Positions 24,390 through 35,817 of a stretch of 64,000 nt of DNA are shown in pieces. The translations under genes were made by a program, and so were the position numbers. The DNA comes from Eleusine coracana subsp. coracana (Eukaryota; Streptophyta; Magnoliopsida; Poales; Poaceae): contig CM064424.1 in assembly GCA_032690845.1 (NCBI GenBank), positions 43,971,511 to 44,035,510 of the forward strand, written 5' to 3'. Each line of letters begins with the position of its first letter. Position 1 is the stretch's first letter. Below the pieces are notes generated by a model. It was not told the origin of the DNA. It saw nothing but the letters and a program-made list of their open reading frames with translations, and ran no database searches.

Positions 24390-25377
24390 TGTTCTATCCC
24401 CCTTTGGTTTAGCAAAGTTGCCTTCAAATTCCTTCAGGTGGTTGTCTAGAATCGCAGCTTCTATCTTGGTATATTCCTTGCAACTCGACAGAATCGTCAC
24501 GGTGATCGGTTCTCCTATCGTCGTGACTGTGCCAATCGGCTCAGAGACTGCGTCGATCAGCGCACACGTCAGATCCATAAAGGCGGGTCTGACGGGCTCT
24601 ATTTCTTCGAATTTATGCTTTGAAGTAATCATTGCTCTACTCTCGGATATCAAGATCTATTTAGCTGGCGACTCTTCCTTCAATATAACTTCTAGGCATT
24701 GCCGATTTGGTTCTAGATATTCTTCCCAATGCTTGCGCAAAGCTTCATTATCGGTGATTTTACCTAATAATTTGATCCCTACCTTGGCTATCAATCTCAT
24801 AAAACATCCTCCGGTCGATCCGTCCAAATGCATCCTCGATCCCTTGTTTATGGCCATGTAGAAGGTTTGAGCACACATTCTCATCAATGCCGAGGTCAGG
24901 TCCTTGTTTCAACAATGTTTGAAAATGCGTCCAGGCTTTCGTGAGAGATTCTTCATCTTTTTGTAAGAAGTTCACCACCTCTCTTCTCAACTTATGCACC
25001 TTTGGCAAAGGAAAAAAGTGGAGACTAAAATTTCCAACTAATTCACTCCACTTACCTTTTGCTTCTCGAGTTACTGCTTTGTGCCACTCTTTGGCTTTTC
25101 CTCCCAAAGAGAATAGGAAAAGCAGCCACCTGCAAAGATCCTGAGACACTCCTTCATTATGGAATGTTTGGCAAAGTGCCTCCAAATCTTATAAGTGAGT
25201 ATGCGGGTTCTCCTCTTTCACTCCAAAGAACTTGTTTGCTTCAGTCATGCTAATGATAATGGGGTTCAACACATACGAGGAGGCCGTGGCCTTCTCATCT
25301 GAGGATTGAGGCACCAGCACGTCTGGAGACGGTAGAGAAAGCTCCCTGAGCGTCGGAGAAGGTCCTGTTGTACTCAT
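24390..25377 (-). pseudogene. Athila-like gag
   Basis: The N-terminal frame (25377-24760) starts MSTTGPSPTLRELSLP and carries the retrotransposon Gag core: VKEENPHTHL, a stop at about 25189, then DLEALCQTFHNEGVSQDL..RWLLFLFSLGGKAKEW, W-ELVGNFSLHFFP, KVHKLRREVVNFLQ and ESLTKAWTHFQTLLKQGP. A frameshift near 24890 moves the similarity to a second frame (QTFYMAINKGSRMHLDGSTGG, 24657-24887). A third stretch (24390-24653) leads to the protease. A palindrome pair lies in this reading frame at 24528/24549. No CCHC knuckle is visible, as is usual in this group. Confidence 0.8.
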
Positions 25378-25461
25378 CCTAAAAATTCACACAAAACACA
25401 AAAATAAAAACAACTAGAAAAGAGAGGATTAGACATTAGTAAAATATTAATAGTAAAAGAA

Positions 25462-25499
25462 CTGACTTGTTCCCTGGCAACAGTGCCAGAAAAAGGGCT
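25462..25499 (-). other. Primer binding region of the Athila-like element
   Basis: On the minus strand the LTR end is followed by AGCCCTTTTTC and then TGGCACTGTTGCCAGGG, close to the TGGCGCCGTTGCCGGGG site (tRNA-Asp type) typical of the Athila/Tat group. It is offset by about 11 nt from the LTR edge. Confidence 0.6.
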
Positions 25500-26570
25500 T
25501 GTTGGTCGTAATTACGCACCCACTTATATACCGCAAGAGGACGGTGTATGGTTGTAGCTCTTTTTCCCTCAGAGTATTCCAAGGTTATCGAACCCACAAG
25601 GAACGAGCGGAACAATTACTATTAAAGGGTTACTAACAAATTGCAATGGGTTGGTTGGTATGAATGATGACGGTTAGAGAGCGGAGGGTGAATGTTATTG
25701 AAGAGGTAACAGGACAATGAAGGATTCTCTCCTTAGGATTGGTTCACTGGCATGCAACTTTATTCTTATCAACTAGAGTGATGACTCTAATATTCTACAA
25801 GACATGGTGATTTTGTTCACCCCGGCTGTCACTACAGAGGCTATTAGCTCCCCACTGGTTTCTTGCACTATGTAATTAGCAAAAGTGTATTGGCCTATAC
25901 ACTAATGAAAAGGATAGATAGATATGCAATTAAGTTCATCACATAGATTAAATTTATTGATAGAGTATAAATAAGTATGAGAGTTACATGACCAGATCCC
26001 TGCACCTGAGAAGAGAATATGAGACTACTCGCTCATCCTTCCGCTAGACATAGCAGAGGGATGAGAAATAGCACTAAAATGCGCACGAGCCGATCGGTGC
26101 AAGCGTCATGCCAATCGGCATGACCTCCCTTCTAGTGGATCTCATCGATGTTGACCAACCTTCGCCGCCAATATCCTGGAACTCTAATTCTAATAACTGA
26201 TTCATGCGATTGGCATCCCCCTTTGGCTCTTGATAATTATCTTCCTTTTATACCCGACGGGATTAGGTCAACTTCCACCAGCTCTAACTCACACTGGGCT
26301 GGGCCTTCATCTTTCTCGGACTGGATCGTGTTTTCGTCATCCTTTCCTTCCGCGCCGATCGGCGCGGCTTCATATCTGGCCCATCTTTCTTACTCTTTAG
26401 TTCTTTATACATAATTGCCCTGTTTTACAACTGTTTCCTGCGATTACATCCAAAATAGAACAACTACAAATATATGCAAATATGGGGCTAATTGTTAGTC
26501 CAAACCACCAAATTAAGATGCAAAACATCCCTTTTTGGTAGATAAAATAGGCATCTAGAAACCACCAATA
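25500..26570 (-). repeat. 5' LTR of the Athila-like element (1,071 bp)
   Basis: Pairs with 15417-16507. Intact TGTTGG at one end; the other end reads CACCAATA instead of CACCAACA. It contains a palindrome pair at 26086/26107 and a perfect CGCGCCGATCGGCGCG at 26351-26366. It is 20 bp shorter than its partner, mainly because part of the second palindrome pair near 26350 is missing. Confidence 0.9.
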
Positions 26571-27779
26571 GTGGAGGCATGCTGAGGTGTTTCCGGCGCA
26601 CGCGCAAACGCAACTTTGCCAGTGGTACCCTCATAGTGGAAATTTTTATAAATTAGCCTTTTAGATAAACCTTTTTTTCCTTTACATTTGGAACCCTAAA
26701 AATTATATTACCATTATGGCGTCATAGGATCATGACACGATGCCATGGACTTTGGCGCCCTATGGAACCACGTCAGCATCAATTTAATCACATGGTTTCC
26801 TCCAAATTTGTTTGAATACATCGATTGAGCAAGGTAAACTCCTGTCCTCCAGAAGTTTTGTTCGTATTTTATTCATATTTTGTGGTTTAGTCTTTGCTAG
26901 GATTAGGGTTCTAGGTCTCAACCATGAACAATTTATAGAACTGTAAAAGTTGTACCCTTTCATATACCGATTCCTGACCACTATGTGAGCAACCTTGCCG
27001 AAATGGAGTGACAACAATTGTACAACTGCTGAAGAAATGATACATACTATGATGATATTATGGGGCCTATCGATGATTCAAAGAGGGACACAACGAATAA
27101 TATTAGCTATGCATAACGAGTAAGGTTAGCTAATATTGGGGAAAAGAGGGACAAGTTTCTCTTAAAGCAATTCTTCTGTAGACCACCCACTAAGGGCATT
27201 ACATGAAGTGTGTTTTTACCCCTAATTCGATATCCAATTGTAATTTTAATCCTGATTTTTCAACTTTGTGATTTTACCTTTGGTTTTTGCAAACAGAAGA
27301 AAAAAAAATTACCCCTTGTGGTGGGGTAAAATCACAATATTTTTATTGCTATTTTACTCCTAGTTGGGGTAAACGTTGTCTTCAATTTGAAAAAAAAACA
27401 GGTGTAAAATTACAAAGTTGAAAAACAAGAGGTAAAATCACAATTGAGTTTTTTTTAGAAAAGGAATCACAATTGAGGTTGAAATCACGATAAAAATATA
27501 CTTGTCCCTTACATTGAAGTATTGAGTGAAGTTCTAGCCTCCTGTTCCTCTTTTTTGTTGAGAGCAAAACTTGGTTGATAACCGTGTTCACATGTGTTAG
27601 AGAGAAAATTTAATGGTTAAATTTTTGCGGGTGTTCACACATGTCCAAATGCGTCCCTTGGTATCCTGTGATTTAATTTGTAAAGTCCATATTGATAATG
27701 AGAACGATGATTCATTTGTCTCTATCCCGTCTTTATTCTACTTCCAACACGTTATGAAGGACCTCTACACTGAACACTC
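26571..27779. other. Intergenic DNA between two elements
   Basis: No gene recognised. A short segment (26710-26770) has the TGGCGTCATAGGATC..CATGGACTTTGGCGCC character seen in grass repeats. Apart from the MITE-like inverted repeat at 27200-27485 nothing can be assigned. Confidence 0.4.
27200..27485. repeat. MITE-like imperfect inverted repeat
   Basis: The left arm (TTTTTCAACTTTGTGATTTTACC, about 27257-27281) is mirrored on the right by GTAAAATTACAAAGTTGAAAAA (about 27403-27424) and again by GGTAAAATCACAATTG. AT-rich and without coding potential, so it would fold into a long hairpin. Exact ends and target duplication are not clear. Confidence 0.4.
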
Positions 27780-28230
27780 GTTAGAACAACTCGATCTCTT
27801 GATGAGAACGAAAGAACTGTCAACCACCGGTAATCGGTGAGAGGGAAGTACTCTCCAGGGACTCGTTGAATACGTACTACGGGAAATCCCATGGTTTGTC
27901 GAGTGTGTGAAGCACTTGACAAAGGCCCAAAAACACTCAGAAAAGCACTCGCCAAAGAGCACACGGCGAAAAAATTGTTGGTAAAGTGCTCTTTGTTGAG
28001 TGTTTTTATCGACACGAGTCAATAAAAAGTGAGGCGCTGATGGTAATGGTGGTTAAAAAATGCTTTGTTGAGTGTTTTTGGGAAAACACGTGGCAAAGTT
28101 GGATCCCTTAGCCGAGTGTCTCGACTTCAACACTCGGCAAAGATATGACCCTTTGCCGAGTGTCACAACTAAGACACTTGGCAAAGATTGATCACTTTGT
28201 CGAGTGACACGACCTTGACACTCGGCAAAC
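27780..28230. mobile_element. CACTA-type element end fragment with TTTGCCGAGTGTC subterminal repeats
   Basis: Repeated in both orientations: TTTGCCGAGTGTC, ACACTCGGCAAAG and decayed forms (GCCGAGTGTC at 28111, CACTCGGCAAAG at 28130, TTTGCCGAGTGTC at 28151, CACTCGGCAAAC at 28219). Clusters of this motif are typical of subterminal regions of grass CACTA/En-Spm elements. The Sirevirus element is inserted immediately after CGGCAAAC at 28230. The terminal CACTA sequence itself is not seen. Confidence 0.5.
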
Positions 28231-28478
28231 TGAAGGTGCATCTAGGCCCCTAATTTTATTTTGGTGATTATCATCAATACAATTAAGAATGCACTAATAT
28301 TTTGCTGAGCATGTGTGTAGATAATGGTCCAAAGTTTGTTGAAATATAATGCATAGAAGCAAAAAGGAGAAAAGAAGATGGCAAAGTGACTTCAAGATAA
28401 ATATTCAAATTTACTCAAGAATGAAGTTCATGTGTTTTTATTTTTGAATCTGGAGTATGGAAAAAGCCACACTATTAA

Positions 28479-29064
28479 GGCTTTGTTTGGCTCAAAGGAA
28501 CTTCAAAGGAATTGTGGATGAACGAGTTCCTCAGGAAAGGAAATGCATCAGCACATTTGGAGTGAATGAAAGCAGCGTTTCCTTTCCTCCGGAAAGGAAA
28601 CATACCATGAGCATTTCACAGGGAATAAAACATCTACTCTAACCTAAGGAAAGAATCTTCTCTCTCTCTTTCACTCTCTCTCTCCTAAGGATAGAGCTTT
28701 TTTTTAAAAAAAAATCTTTTCGATTCCATTGTATGTGCATGCCACCTTCATTGATTAACAAAGTATTTTTTATTGAAAATGCTGCAGAGTCCATGGTATA
28801 ATAATCCTTTCCTCAATTGATTAATAAAATAATTGTTTTTTATAATTATGTTTTACCTTTATAAAAATTTATCTCTAATATATTTAAACTATTTCTATTT
28901 CTCAATTCCTGTGTTATAAATTCCTGCATTTCAAACATCAAAAGTTTTCAATTCCTTTGTTTTTTATTCCTACGGTTTTCTCACATCTCCTAATCCTATG
29001 TTTTTCTCGTTCCTACGTTTTTTCCTATTCCTGTGTTTTTCATTCCTTCATTCCAAACATATCC
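28479..29064. mobile_element. PIF/Harbinger (Tourist-like) MITE, 586 bp, TSD TAA
   Basis: Present in LTR1 but absent from LTR2, where the empty site reads ACTATTAAGAGGGACAC near 40527. TAA flanks it at 28476-28478 and 29065-29067. The left end begins GGCTTTGTTTGG, and the right end reversed begins AGGATATGTTTGG, an imperfect terminal inverted repeat. The TAA duplication fits Tourist-like elements. It has no coding capacity. Confidence 0.85.
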
Positions 29065-29462
29065 TAAGAGGGACACAAAAGTGTGAAGCAAAGGTGAACT
29101 AAGTGCTAAAATCTTTTTTTCCTAGCTGAATACACTTTTCTAGAGGTTTTTCATCGGACTTGTCTGACATGTCGGACAAGTCCATCGGACTCCAGTAGCG
29201 TTGCCACTCTAGGTCATCGGACTTGTCCGATGACCTGAGGAAAGTCCGACGCGTCAGACATCTTCATCAGACTCCAGTACCTCTGCCACCTCCTGTCGTC
29301 GGACATGTCCGATGACTAGGACTTGTCCGAGGCGTCAGGTAAGTCCCTCGGACTCCAGTTTCATCGCCAACCCTAAATTGTCGGACTTGTCTGATGACTA
29401 TCGGACTTGTGCGATGCAGATCTGAGAAATGCCTCTTCAAACGACTCTTTTTCTCCATGGGC

Positions 29463-29470
29463 TATAAATA
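29463..29470 (+). promoter_or_regulatory. LTR1 TATA box
   Basis: TATAAATA within CATGGGCTATAAATAGACC; the matching box in LTR2 is at 40956-40963. It lies just downstream of the palindrome cluster, the expected layout of an LTR enhancer followed by a core promoter. Confidence 0.7.
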
Positions 29471-30259
29471 GACCCCAATCTCGCCCTTTGGCCGGTTGGT
29501 CACTAATTCCACTCAAAAACACTCTCAAGCTCACTTTGCTCTCCCCAACTCTCCTCCCTTACTTCCACTCTTGATTTGTGAAGGGATTGAGAGAAGATTG
29601 AAGAGCTCCATCATCTCCAAGCTTCCATTCTCTCGAGCACTTGGTTCATCCTCACCACCGACAACTCTTGTGTTTATTACTCTTAGGGATTCATCTCCTA
29701 GACGGTTACAGTTGCCCGTTGAGCTCCCAACTTGTGTGGTGACGCCTCGGGAAGTTTGTATTGACCCCATGGAGTTGCTAGTGGAACAACAAGTTTGATC
29801 TTTGTGATCACTTGGAGAGGTTTAGGGTTGAAAAAGACCCGGTCCTTTATGGATCCCTCAATGGAGACATAGGCTTCTTTGTGGAGTTGAACTTCGGTGA
29901 AAAATCCCATGTCTCTTGTGTGCTTAATTATTTGTTCTTCATTTACTAGTTCTTGTTCTTAATCTTGCTAGTTAGTTTTTGCTTTGTATTTCTCAAATTA
30001 ACTTGTGTAGGTTGCATGCTAGTTCTTCTCCTCATTTCTACAACTTTCTCTAGATGGTTACTACTTGTTCCTAGCTTGACTTGCACTAGTTTAAAGTTTT
30101 AATCGGCCGATCTACTTTTCTATCTCATGCCATCGGACAAGTCATCGGACTTTCCTCACAATCGTCGGACAAGTCTGACACTACGCATTTAACTTTTATT
30201 ATTAAGTCATTTTCAGGAATAATTACCTATTCACCCCTCCCCCCTTTAGGCACTTTCAA

Positions 30260-30274
30260 TTGGTATCAAATCAG
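30260..30274 (+). other. Primer binding site of the Sirevirus element
   Basis: TTGGTATCAAATCAGG follows the LTR end (CTTTCA) after one base. It is close to the TTGGTATCAGAGC initiator-Met tRNA site usual for Copia elements. Confidence 0.75.
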
Positions 30275-30311
30275 GTATCTTCTACAAAGCTTAATCGCTT
30301 GAAGATCAAAG

Positions 30312-31382
30312 ATGTCAAAACTAGGAGATCAACCCTCCACCACCACTCTTCCATCCAACAAAGGTGTTGGTGGCTCTCGAGATGGAGAAAACACAAAGAT
30401 TGGAGACGATAGTAACAGTGCTCAACCAAAACTCTATAACAATGTCATGTATGATTATGATGAGCTTAAGGAAGATCGCATTGGACAAGGGTCGGGTAGA
30501 CTCCCCTACTTTGATGGTCAATTCTATGATCATTGAAAATGCAAGATGATGATGTACTTGGAATCCATGAGTCCACATGTTGCAAGTATAACCGAGAATG
30601 GTTTCTTGTGGGAAAATAGAGAAAATCGAACTCGCAAGGATCAAATCAACATTCATCGCAATGCCGTGGCAGCTAGCGTAATTGTCTCTGCACTTAGCTC
30701 CACCGAGTATGACAAGGTTGCTGGAATAAAAAATGCTAACCAACTATGGAGAAAGCTTGAGGTTATCTATGAGGACATTGACTCTGTCAAGGATGCAAGG
30801 CTTGACGAGTTACAAAATGAATTCAACTTGTTCATCATGGGTTCGAGAGAAGGTCCAAAAGAAGTTCATTATAGGCTCATGAGGATTGTAAACCAAAGAA
30901 GAGCACTAGGAGCCCAAATGACCGACTTGAATATCAACAAGAGATTACTACAAGCATTGAGACCATGGGATAGCAATATTTGTTCAAACATTAGAGACAA
31001 GGATAACTTCAAGAACTTCACCACCGATGAAGTGCTTGGAAAGCTTCTATCTCAAAAGCAACAAAATGATCAAGCAAACAAGATAAATGTCTTGATCAAA
31101 CAAATGGAGGGAGCAAGTAGTGACAAGAATGATGTAGCACTCAACGCTACATGAGAGAAGCAAGAGAAAAAGAAAAGAATGGTTGATCCTAGTGATGAAG
31201 ATAGTGATGATGAAATGGCTTTGCTTCTGAGGAGATTCATGTCATTTCTTAAGAAAGATGGTTACAAGAAGAAGAGTTTTGACAAGAGCAAAGCAAGAAG
31301 GTCAAAACGGACTTGCTATGAGTGTGGTGATGAAGGACATTTCATTGTGGATTGTCCAAGGAAGAAGAACAAGGATGAATGA
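30312..31382 (+). pseudogene. Sirevirus gag with two in-frame stops
   Basis: ATG at 30312 opens MSKLGDQPSTTTLPS. The Gag core follows (LPYFDGQFYDH, then KCKMMMYLESMSPHV, NANQLWRKLEVIYED, MRIVNQRRALGAQMTD, LLSQKQQNDQ). Near the end is an intact CCHC knuckle CYECGDEGHFIVDC. A TGA at 30534-30536 stands where the family has Trp in a YDxWK motif (TGG to TGA), and a TGA at 31152-31154 follows VALNAT (probably CGA to TGA). Both are transitions. The two stops and the segments are in one frame, so the damage is point mutation only. The product would be the capsid/nucleocapsid protein. Confidence 0.85.
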
Positions 31383-31678
31383 AAGAAAGACAAGCACCAC
31401 AAGAAAGACAAGAAGTACAAGAAGCATAAAAGAGGTGAAGCCCAGATTGGTCAAGAATGGAATTCCGATGACTCATCCTCCTCATCATCTTCTTCCTCCG
31501 AATGCGACTCGGATGAGGAAGGCATTGCTACAATCACCATTGGCTTCACTCCGACCAACACCTCTTTATTTGGGAGATTGAGTGATGATGATGATGACAA
31601 CACTCACAAGTGCCTTATGGCAAGAGGATCCAAGGTATCTAAATCTAAACATAAGCGTTCCTCTTATGCTAGTAGTAG

Positions 31679-31710
<32 letters not shown>

Positions 31711-34700
31711 CTAACACTTCACTTCCTAAAATGCTTGAATTTTATGGAATTGCTTGAGAAACAAAAGGAAGAAAATGATAGACAAGAGGAGCTTCTTGAA
31801 AAAAAGAATACTTGCTTATTCTTGAAAAGAAAAAAAACCTTGAACTAGAGAAGCTCCTAGAACTTGAAAGAAAGAAAAATGAAGAATTAACCATATCTCT
31901 CACTAAAATTGAAAATACTTGTGAGAATGTTGAAAGCACTAAGGATGAACTTCAAGAGAAGTATGAGGATTTGGAAAATACTCATAAATCTCTTGAAGAA
32001 CAATATAAGATACTTTCAACTTTCACATCCTCCACCAATAACTCTCATGCTTCCACTAGCAAAGGATGTGATAGGTGCTACAATATTGATGTTGATGCTT
32101 GTGCTACTAATGTGAAATTGATTGATGATTTGAACAAGCAAGTGAGGGCTCTTGAAAGAAAAATACAACATGAGAAATATGTTGTTGATGATGAGAAGGC
32201 AGAGTATGCAAGAGGTGCATACTCATTCAAGAGGCACCCAAATGTCATGGATGGCATTGGATATGTGGAGGGTGCTAAGAACAATGCTAGGGAGAACAAG
32301 AACGGGAAGAAATTCCTTAAGTTCACCAAGGAAGGATCCTACCAAAAGAAGCAAGCCAAAAACAAGAATACTAACCAAACTTCTTTTATTAATGATTCTC
32401 ATGCTAATGTTCTTAATAACTCTTGTGTACTCTTTCATGACTTTGATGCTTCATATGTGCTCAAGAGAAACATGCATGGTCGTGTGTTCGCCAAATATGT
32501 TGGGCCACGCAACAAGTGTCCAAAGACTTGTGGGTGCCCAAAGTGCTTGTGACTAATGTGAAAGGACCCAAGCAAATTTGGATACCTAAAAACAAAGCTG
32601 AACTTGTTTTGTAGAACTATGTCTCCGGAGGGTCAAGTTGGGTGATTGATAGTGGATGCACCAATCAAATGACTTGAGACAAAAAGATGTTCAAGTCATT
32701 TAAGCCAGGTTACAACAACAATGAATATATCACATTTGGTGACAATGGAACGGGACAAGTACTAGGTTATGGTAAAGTTCCTCTCACACCCTCATATTCA
32801 CTTTCTAAGGTTATGCTCGTTGATCATGTTAACTTCAATCTATTGTCCATTTCGCAATTTTCTAAAATGGGCTATGATTGCTTGTTCAACGAATGTGATG
32901 TGACCATCTATAAGAGGAGTGATGGCTCGGTTGCTTTCAAGGGTGTGCTCAAAGGAAAGCTTTATGTTGTGGACTTCTCCACGGATGAAGCTAGACTTGG
33001 TACATACTTATTGGCGAAGTCCAACATGGGGTGGTTATGGTATAGAAGGCTAGCCCATGTTGGTATGAGAAATCTTCACAAACTCCAAAAGGGCGGCCAC
33101 ATCGTAGGACTAACCGATGTGAGCTTTGAGAAAGATAGAATTTGTAGTGCATGTCAAGCGGGAAAGCAAGTTGGAGCTTCACACCCCTCCAAGAACATGA
33201 TGACAACCACAAAACCATTGGAGATGTTGCACATGGACCTCTTCGACCCAATCTCCTACATAAGCATCAGTGGTAACAAATATTGTCTTGTAATTGTTGA
33301 TGATTTTTCTCACTTCACGTGGGTATTCTTTATGCATGATAAATGTGAAGTGAAAGACGTGCTCAAGACATTTATGAAAAGAGCACAAAATGAATATAAA
33401 GTCAAGATCAAGAAAATACGAAGTGATAATGGCACCAAATTCAAGAACACACAAGTTGAGGAGTATCTTGATGAAGAAGGGATCAAGCATGAATTTTTGG
33501 CACCCTACCCCCCTCAACAAAATGGGGTGGCCGAAAGAAAACACCGCACGCTCATTGAGATGGCAAGAACAATGCTTGATGAATACAAGACATTCGATCG
33601 TTTTTGGGCCAAAGCCGTCAACACCGCATGCCATGCCTCCAACCGGTTGTATCTCCATCAATTATTGAAGAAGACACCATATGTGCTACTAATTGGTAAC
33701 AAGCCTAATATTTCCTACTTTCGTGTTTTTGGGAGCAAATGTTTCATGCTAAACAAGAAACCCAAGACTTCAAAGTTTGCTCCAAAAGTTGATGAAGGTT
33801 TCTAGCTTTGTTATGGGTCGAATGTTCATGCCTATCGTGTGTTCAACAAAACCACCGGTTGTGTTGAAATTTCATGTGACGTGACATTTAACGAATCTAA
33901 TGGCTCTCAAGAGGAGCAAATTGCTATTGATGATGTAGATAATGAAGCTCCTAGAAATGCAATAAAAAGGATGGCTATTGGTGATGTGAGACCACAAGAA
34001 ACATCAAGTATTGAAAATCAACCCTCTTCCTCAAGACAAGACCAACGTCATGAAAATGAAGAAATTGATCATGCAAGTGGTCAAGATCAAGATGTTGGGG
34101 ATCATGAACAAACATCAAGTAATGATTCTCAAAGACATGACCAAGAGGTTGATAAAAATGGTGGTCAAGAAAGTTCACATCCACCACACCCAAGAGTGCA
34201 TCAAAGTGTACAACGTGATCACCCCGTCGAGTATATCCTTGGAGACATTGATATGGGAGTAATCACTAGATCTCGAGTGAGTAATTTTTGTGAACATTAC
34301 TCTTTTGTCTTTTCTATGGAGCCAATTAGGGTAGAACAAGCACTTGAGGATTCGGATTGGGTGATAGCCATGCAAGAAGAATTAAAAAACTTCACACGAA
34401 ATGAAGTATGGACTTTGGAGAGGAAGACCAAAGAACAAAAATATTGTGGGCACCAAATAGGTGTTCCGCAACAAACAAAATGAAGATGGTGTAGTGACAA
34501 GAAACAAGGCAAGGCTCGTGGCAAAGAGGTATTCACAAGTTGAAGGTTTGGATTTTGATGAAACTTATGCCCCCATAGTAGGACTTGAATCTATTAGAAT
34601 ATTACTTGCTTTTGCTACTCACCATGATTTTAAGTTATAACAAATGGATGTGAAAAGTGCATTTCTCAATGGGCCAATATAGGAAGAGGTGTATATGGAG

Positions 34701-35817
34701 CAACCACCGGGCTTTGAAGACCCTAAGTATCCTAATCATGTTTATAAGCTCCATAAGGCGCTATATGGGCTTAAACAAGCTCTAGGAGCATGGTATGAAT
34801 GCCTTAGGGATTTTCTTGTTAAAAAGGGTTTTGTCATTGGCAAGGCCGATGCAACCCTCTTCACTAAGCATTTTGGTAATGATATATTTGTGTGTCAAAT
34901 ATATGTTAATGACATAATATTTGGTTCTACTAACCAAAAATTTTGTGATGAATTTAGCAAGATAATGACAAGGAGGTTTAAGATGTCCATGATGGGAGAA
35001 TTGACATTCTTTCTAGGCTTCCAAGTGAAGCAACTCAAGGAGGGCACCTTTATATGTCAAGCCAAGTACACACAAGACCTACTAAAGAAGTTTCACATGG
35101 ATAAGGCCAAGCCCATCAATACTCCCATGCCAACAAATGGCCACCTCGACCTCATCAAAAAGGATAAGCCCGTTGATCAAAAGGTATACCGCTCCATGAT
35201 AGGCTCTTTGCTTTATCTTTGTGTATCTAGGCCCGATATCATGCTAAGTGTGTGTATGTGTGCATGTTTTCATGCCGCTCTTATGGAGTGTCACATGGTG
35301 GCAGTTTAGAGAATATTGAGATATTTGGTTCACACACCCAACCTAGGACTTTGGTACCCCAAGGGTTCAAAGTTCAACCTATTAGGCTATTCCGATACGG
35401 ATTATGCCGGGGACAAGGTAGATAGAAAGAGCACCTCCGGGACATGCCAATTCTTGGGTAGTGTCATGGTCATCCAAGAAACAAAATTCCGTTGCACTTT
35501 CCATGGCCGAAGCGGAGTATGTTGCAGCTGGTAGTTGTTGTGCACAACTACTTTGGATGAGACAAACTCTAAGGGACTACGGTTACAAGTTGAACAATGT
35601 TCCACTCCTATGTGACAATGAGAGTGCCATAAAGCTTTCTTATAACCCCGTTGAGCATTCACGCACAAAGCATATAGATAGCCGCCACCACTTTTTGAGA
35701 TATCATTCTATCAAGGGGGATATAGAAGTAAGTCATGTGAGAACCGAAGACCAACTAGCCGATATATTCACCAAGCCCCTAGATGAGAAGAGGTTTTCTA
35801 TCTTAGGAGTGAACTAA
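31383..35817 (+). pseudogene. Sirevirus pol: coiled-coil linker, protease, integrase, RT, RNase H
   Basis: 31383-31811 is an eroded Ser/Asp-rich linker with a GAT run at 31678-31711. 31812-32552 is a Glu/Lys-rich coiled coil ending in a Cys pattern (CPKTCGCPKC). The protease has WVIDSGCTNQMT near 32639. Integrase (32687-33805): LWYRRLAHVGMRNL, CSACQAGKQ, core residues in LHMDLF, IRSDNGTKF and QNGVAERKHRTLIE. RT: DWVIAMQEELKNF, frameshift near 34480, then ARLVAKRYSQVEG, QMDVKSAFLNG and the catalytic box changed from YVDD to YVND near 34905. RNase H: YSDTDYAGD, MAEAEYVAAGS and RTKHIDSRHHF up to a stop at 35815. At least five stops and two frameshifts are seen. Confidence 0.9.

Larger units (their letters stand above)
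15417..26570 (-). mobile_element. Athila-like Gypsy retrotransposon, complete ends, TSD GTGGA
   Basis: Two long LTRs (15417-16507 and 25500-26570) bound about 9 kb of interior. GTGGA at 15412-15416 is repeated at 26571-26575, giving the target duplication. Reading right to left: PBS, gag, protease, RT, RNase H, integrase, a further ORF, long 3' non-coding DNA and a polypurine tract. The RT-RH-IN order makes it Ty3/gypsy; the gag sequence, PBS type and the extra ORF after integrase resemble the Athila/Tat group. A foreign solo LTR sits at 23466-24389. The element is dead (deletion of the RT active site, stops, frameshifts). Confidence 0.9.
28231..30258 (+). repeat. 5' LTR of the Sirevirus element (1,442 bp without its MITE)
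   Basis: TGAAGGTGCAT...GCACTTTCA. TATAAATA is at 29463-29470. Palindromes of the CATCGGACnnGTCCGATG type cluster at 29157-29420, with more at 30130-30185. A MITE (28479-29064) is inside. Pairs with 40293-45300. Confidence 0.9.
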
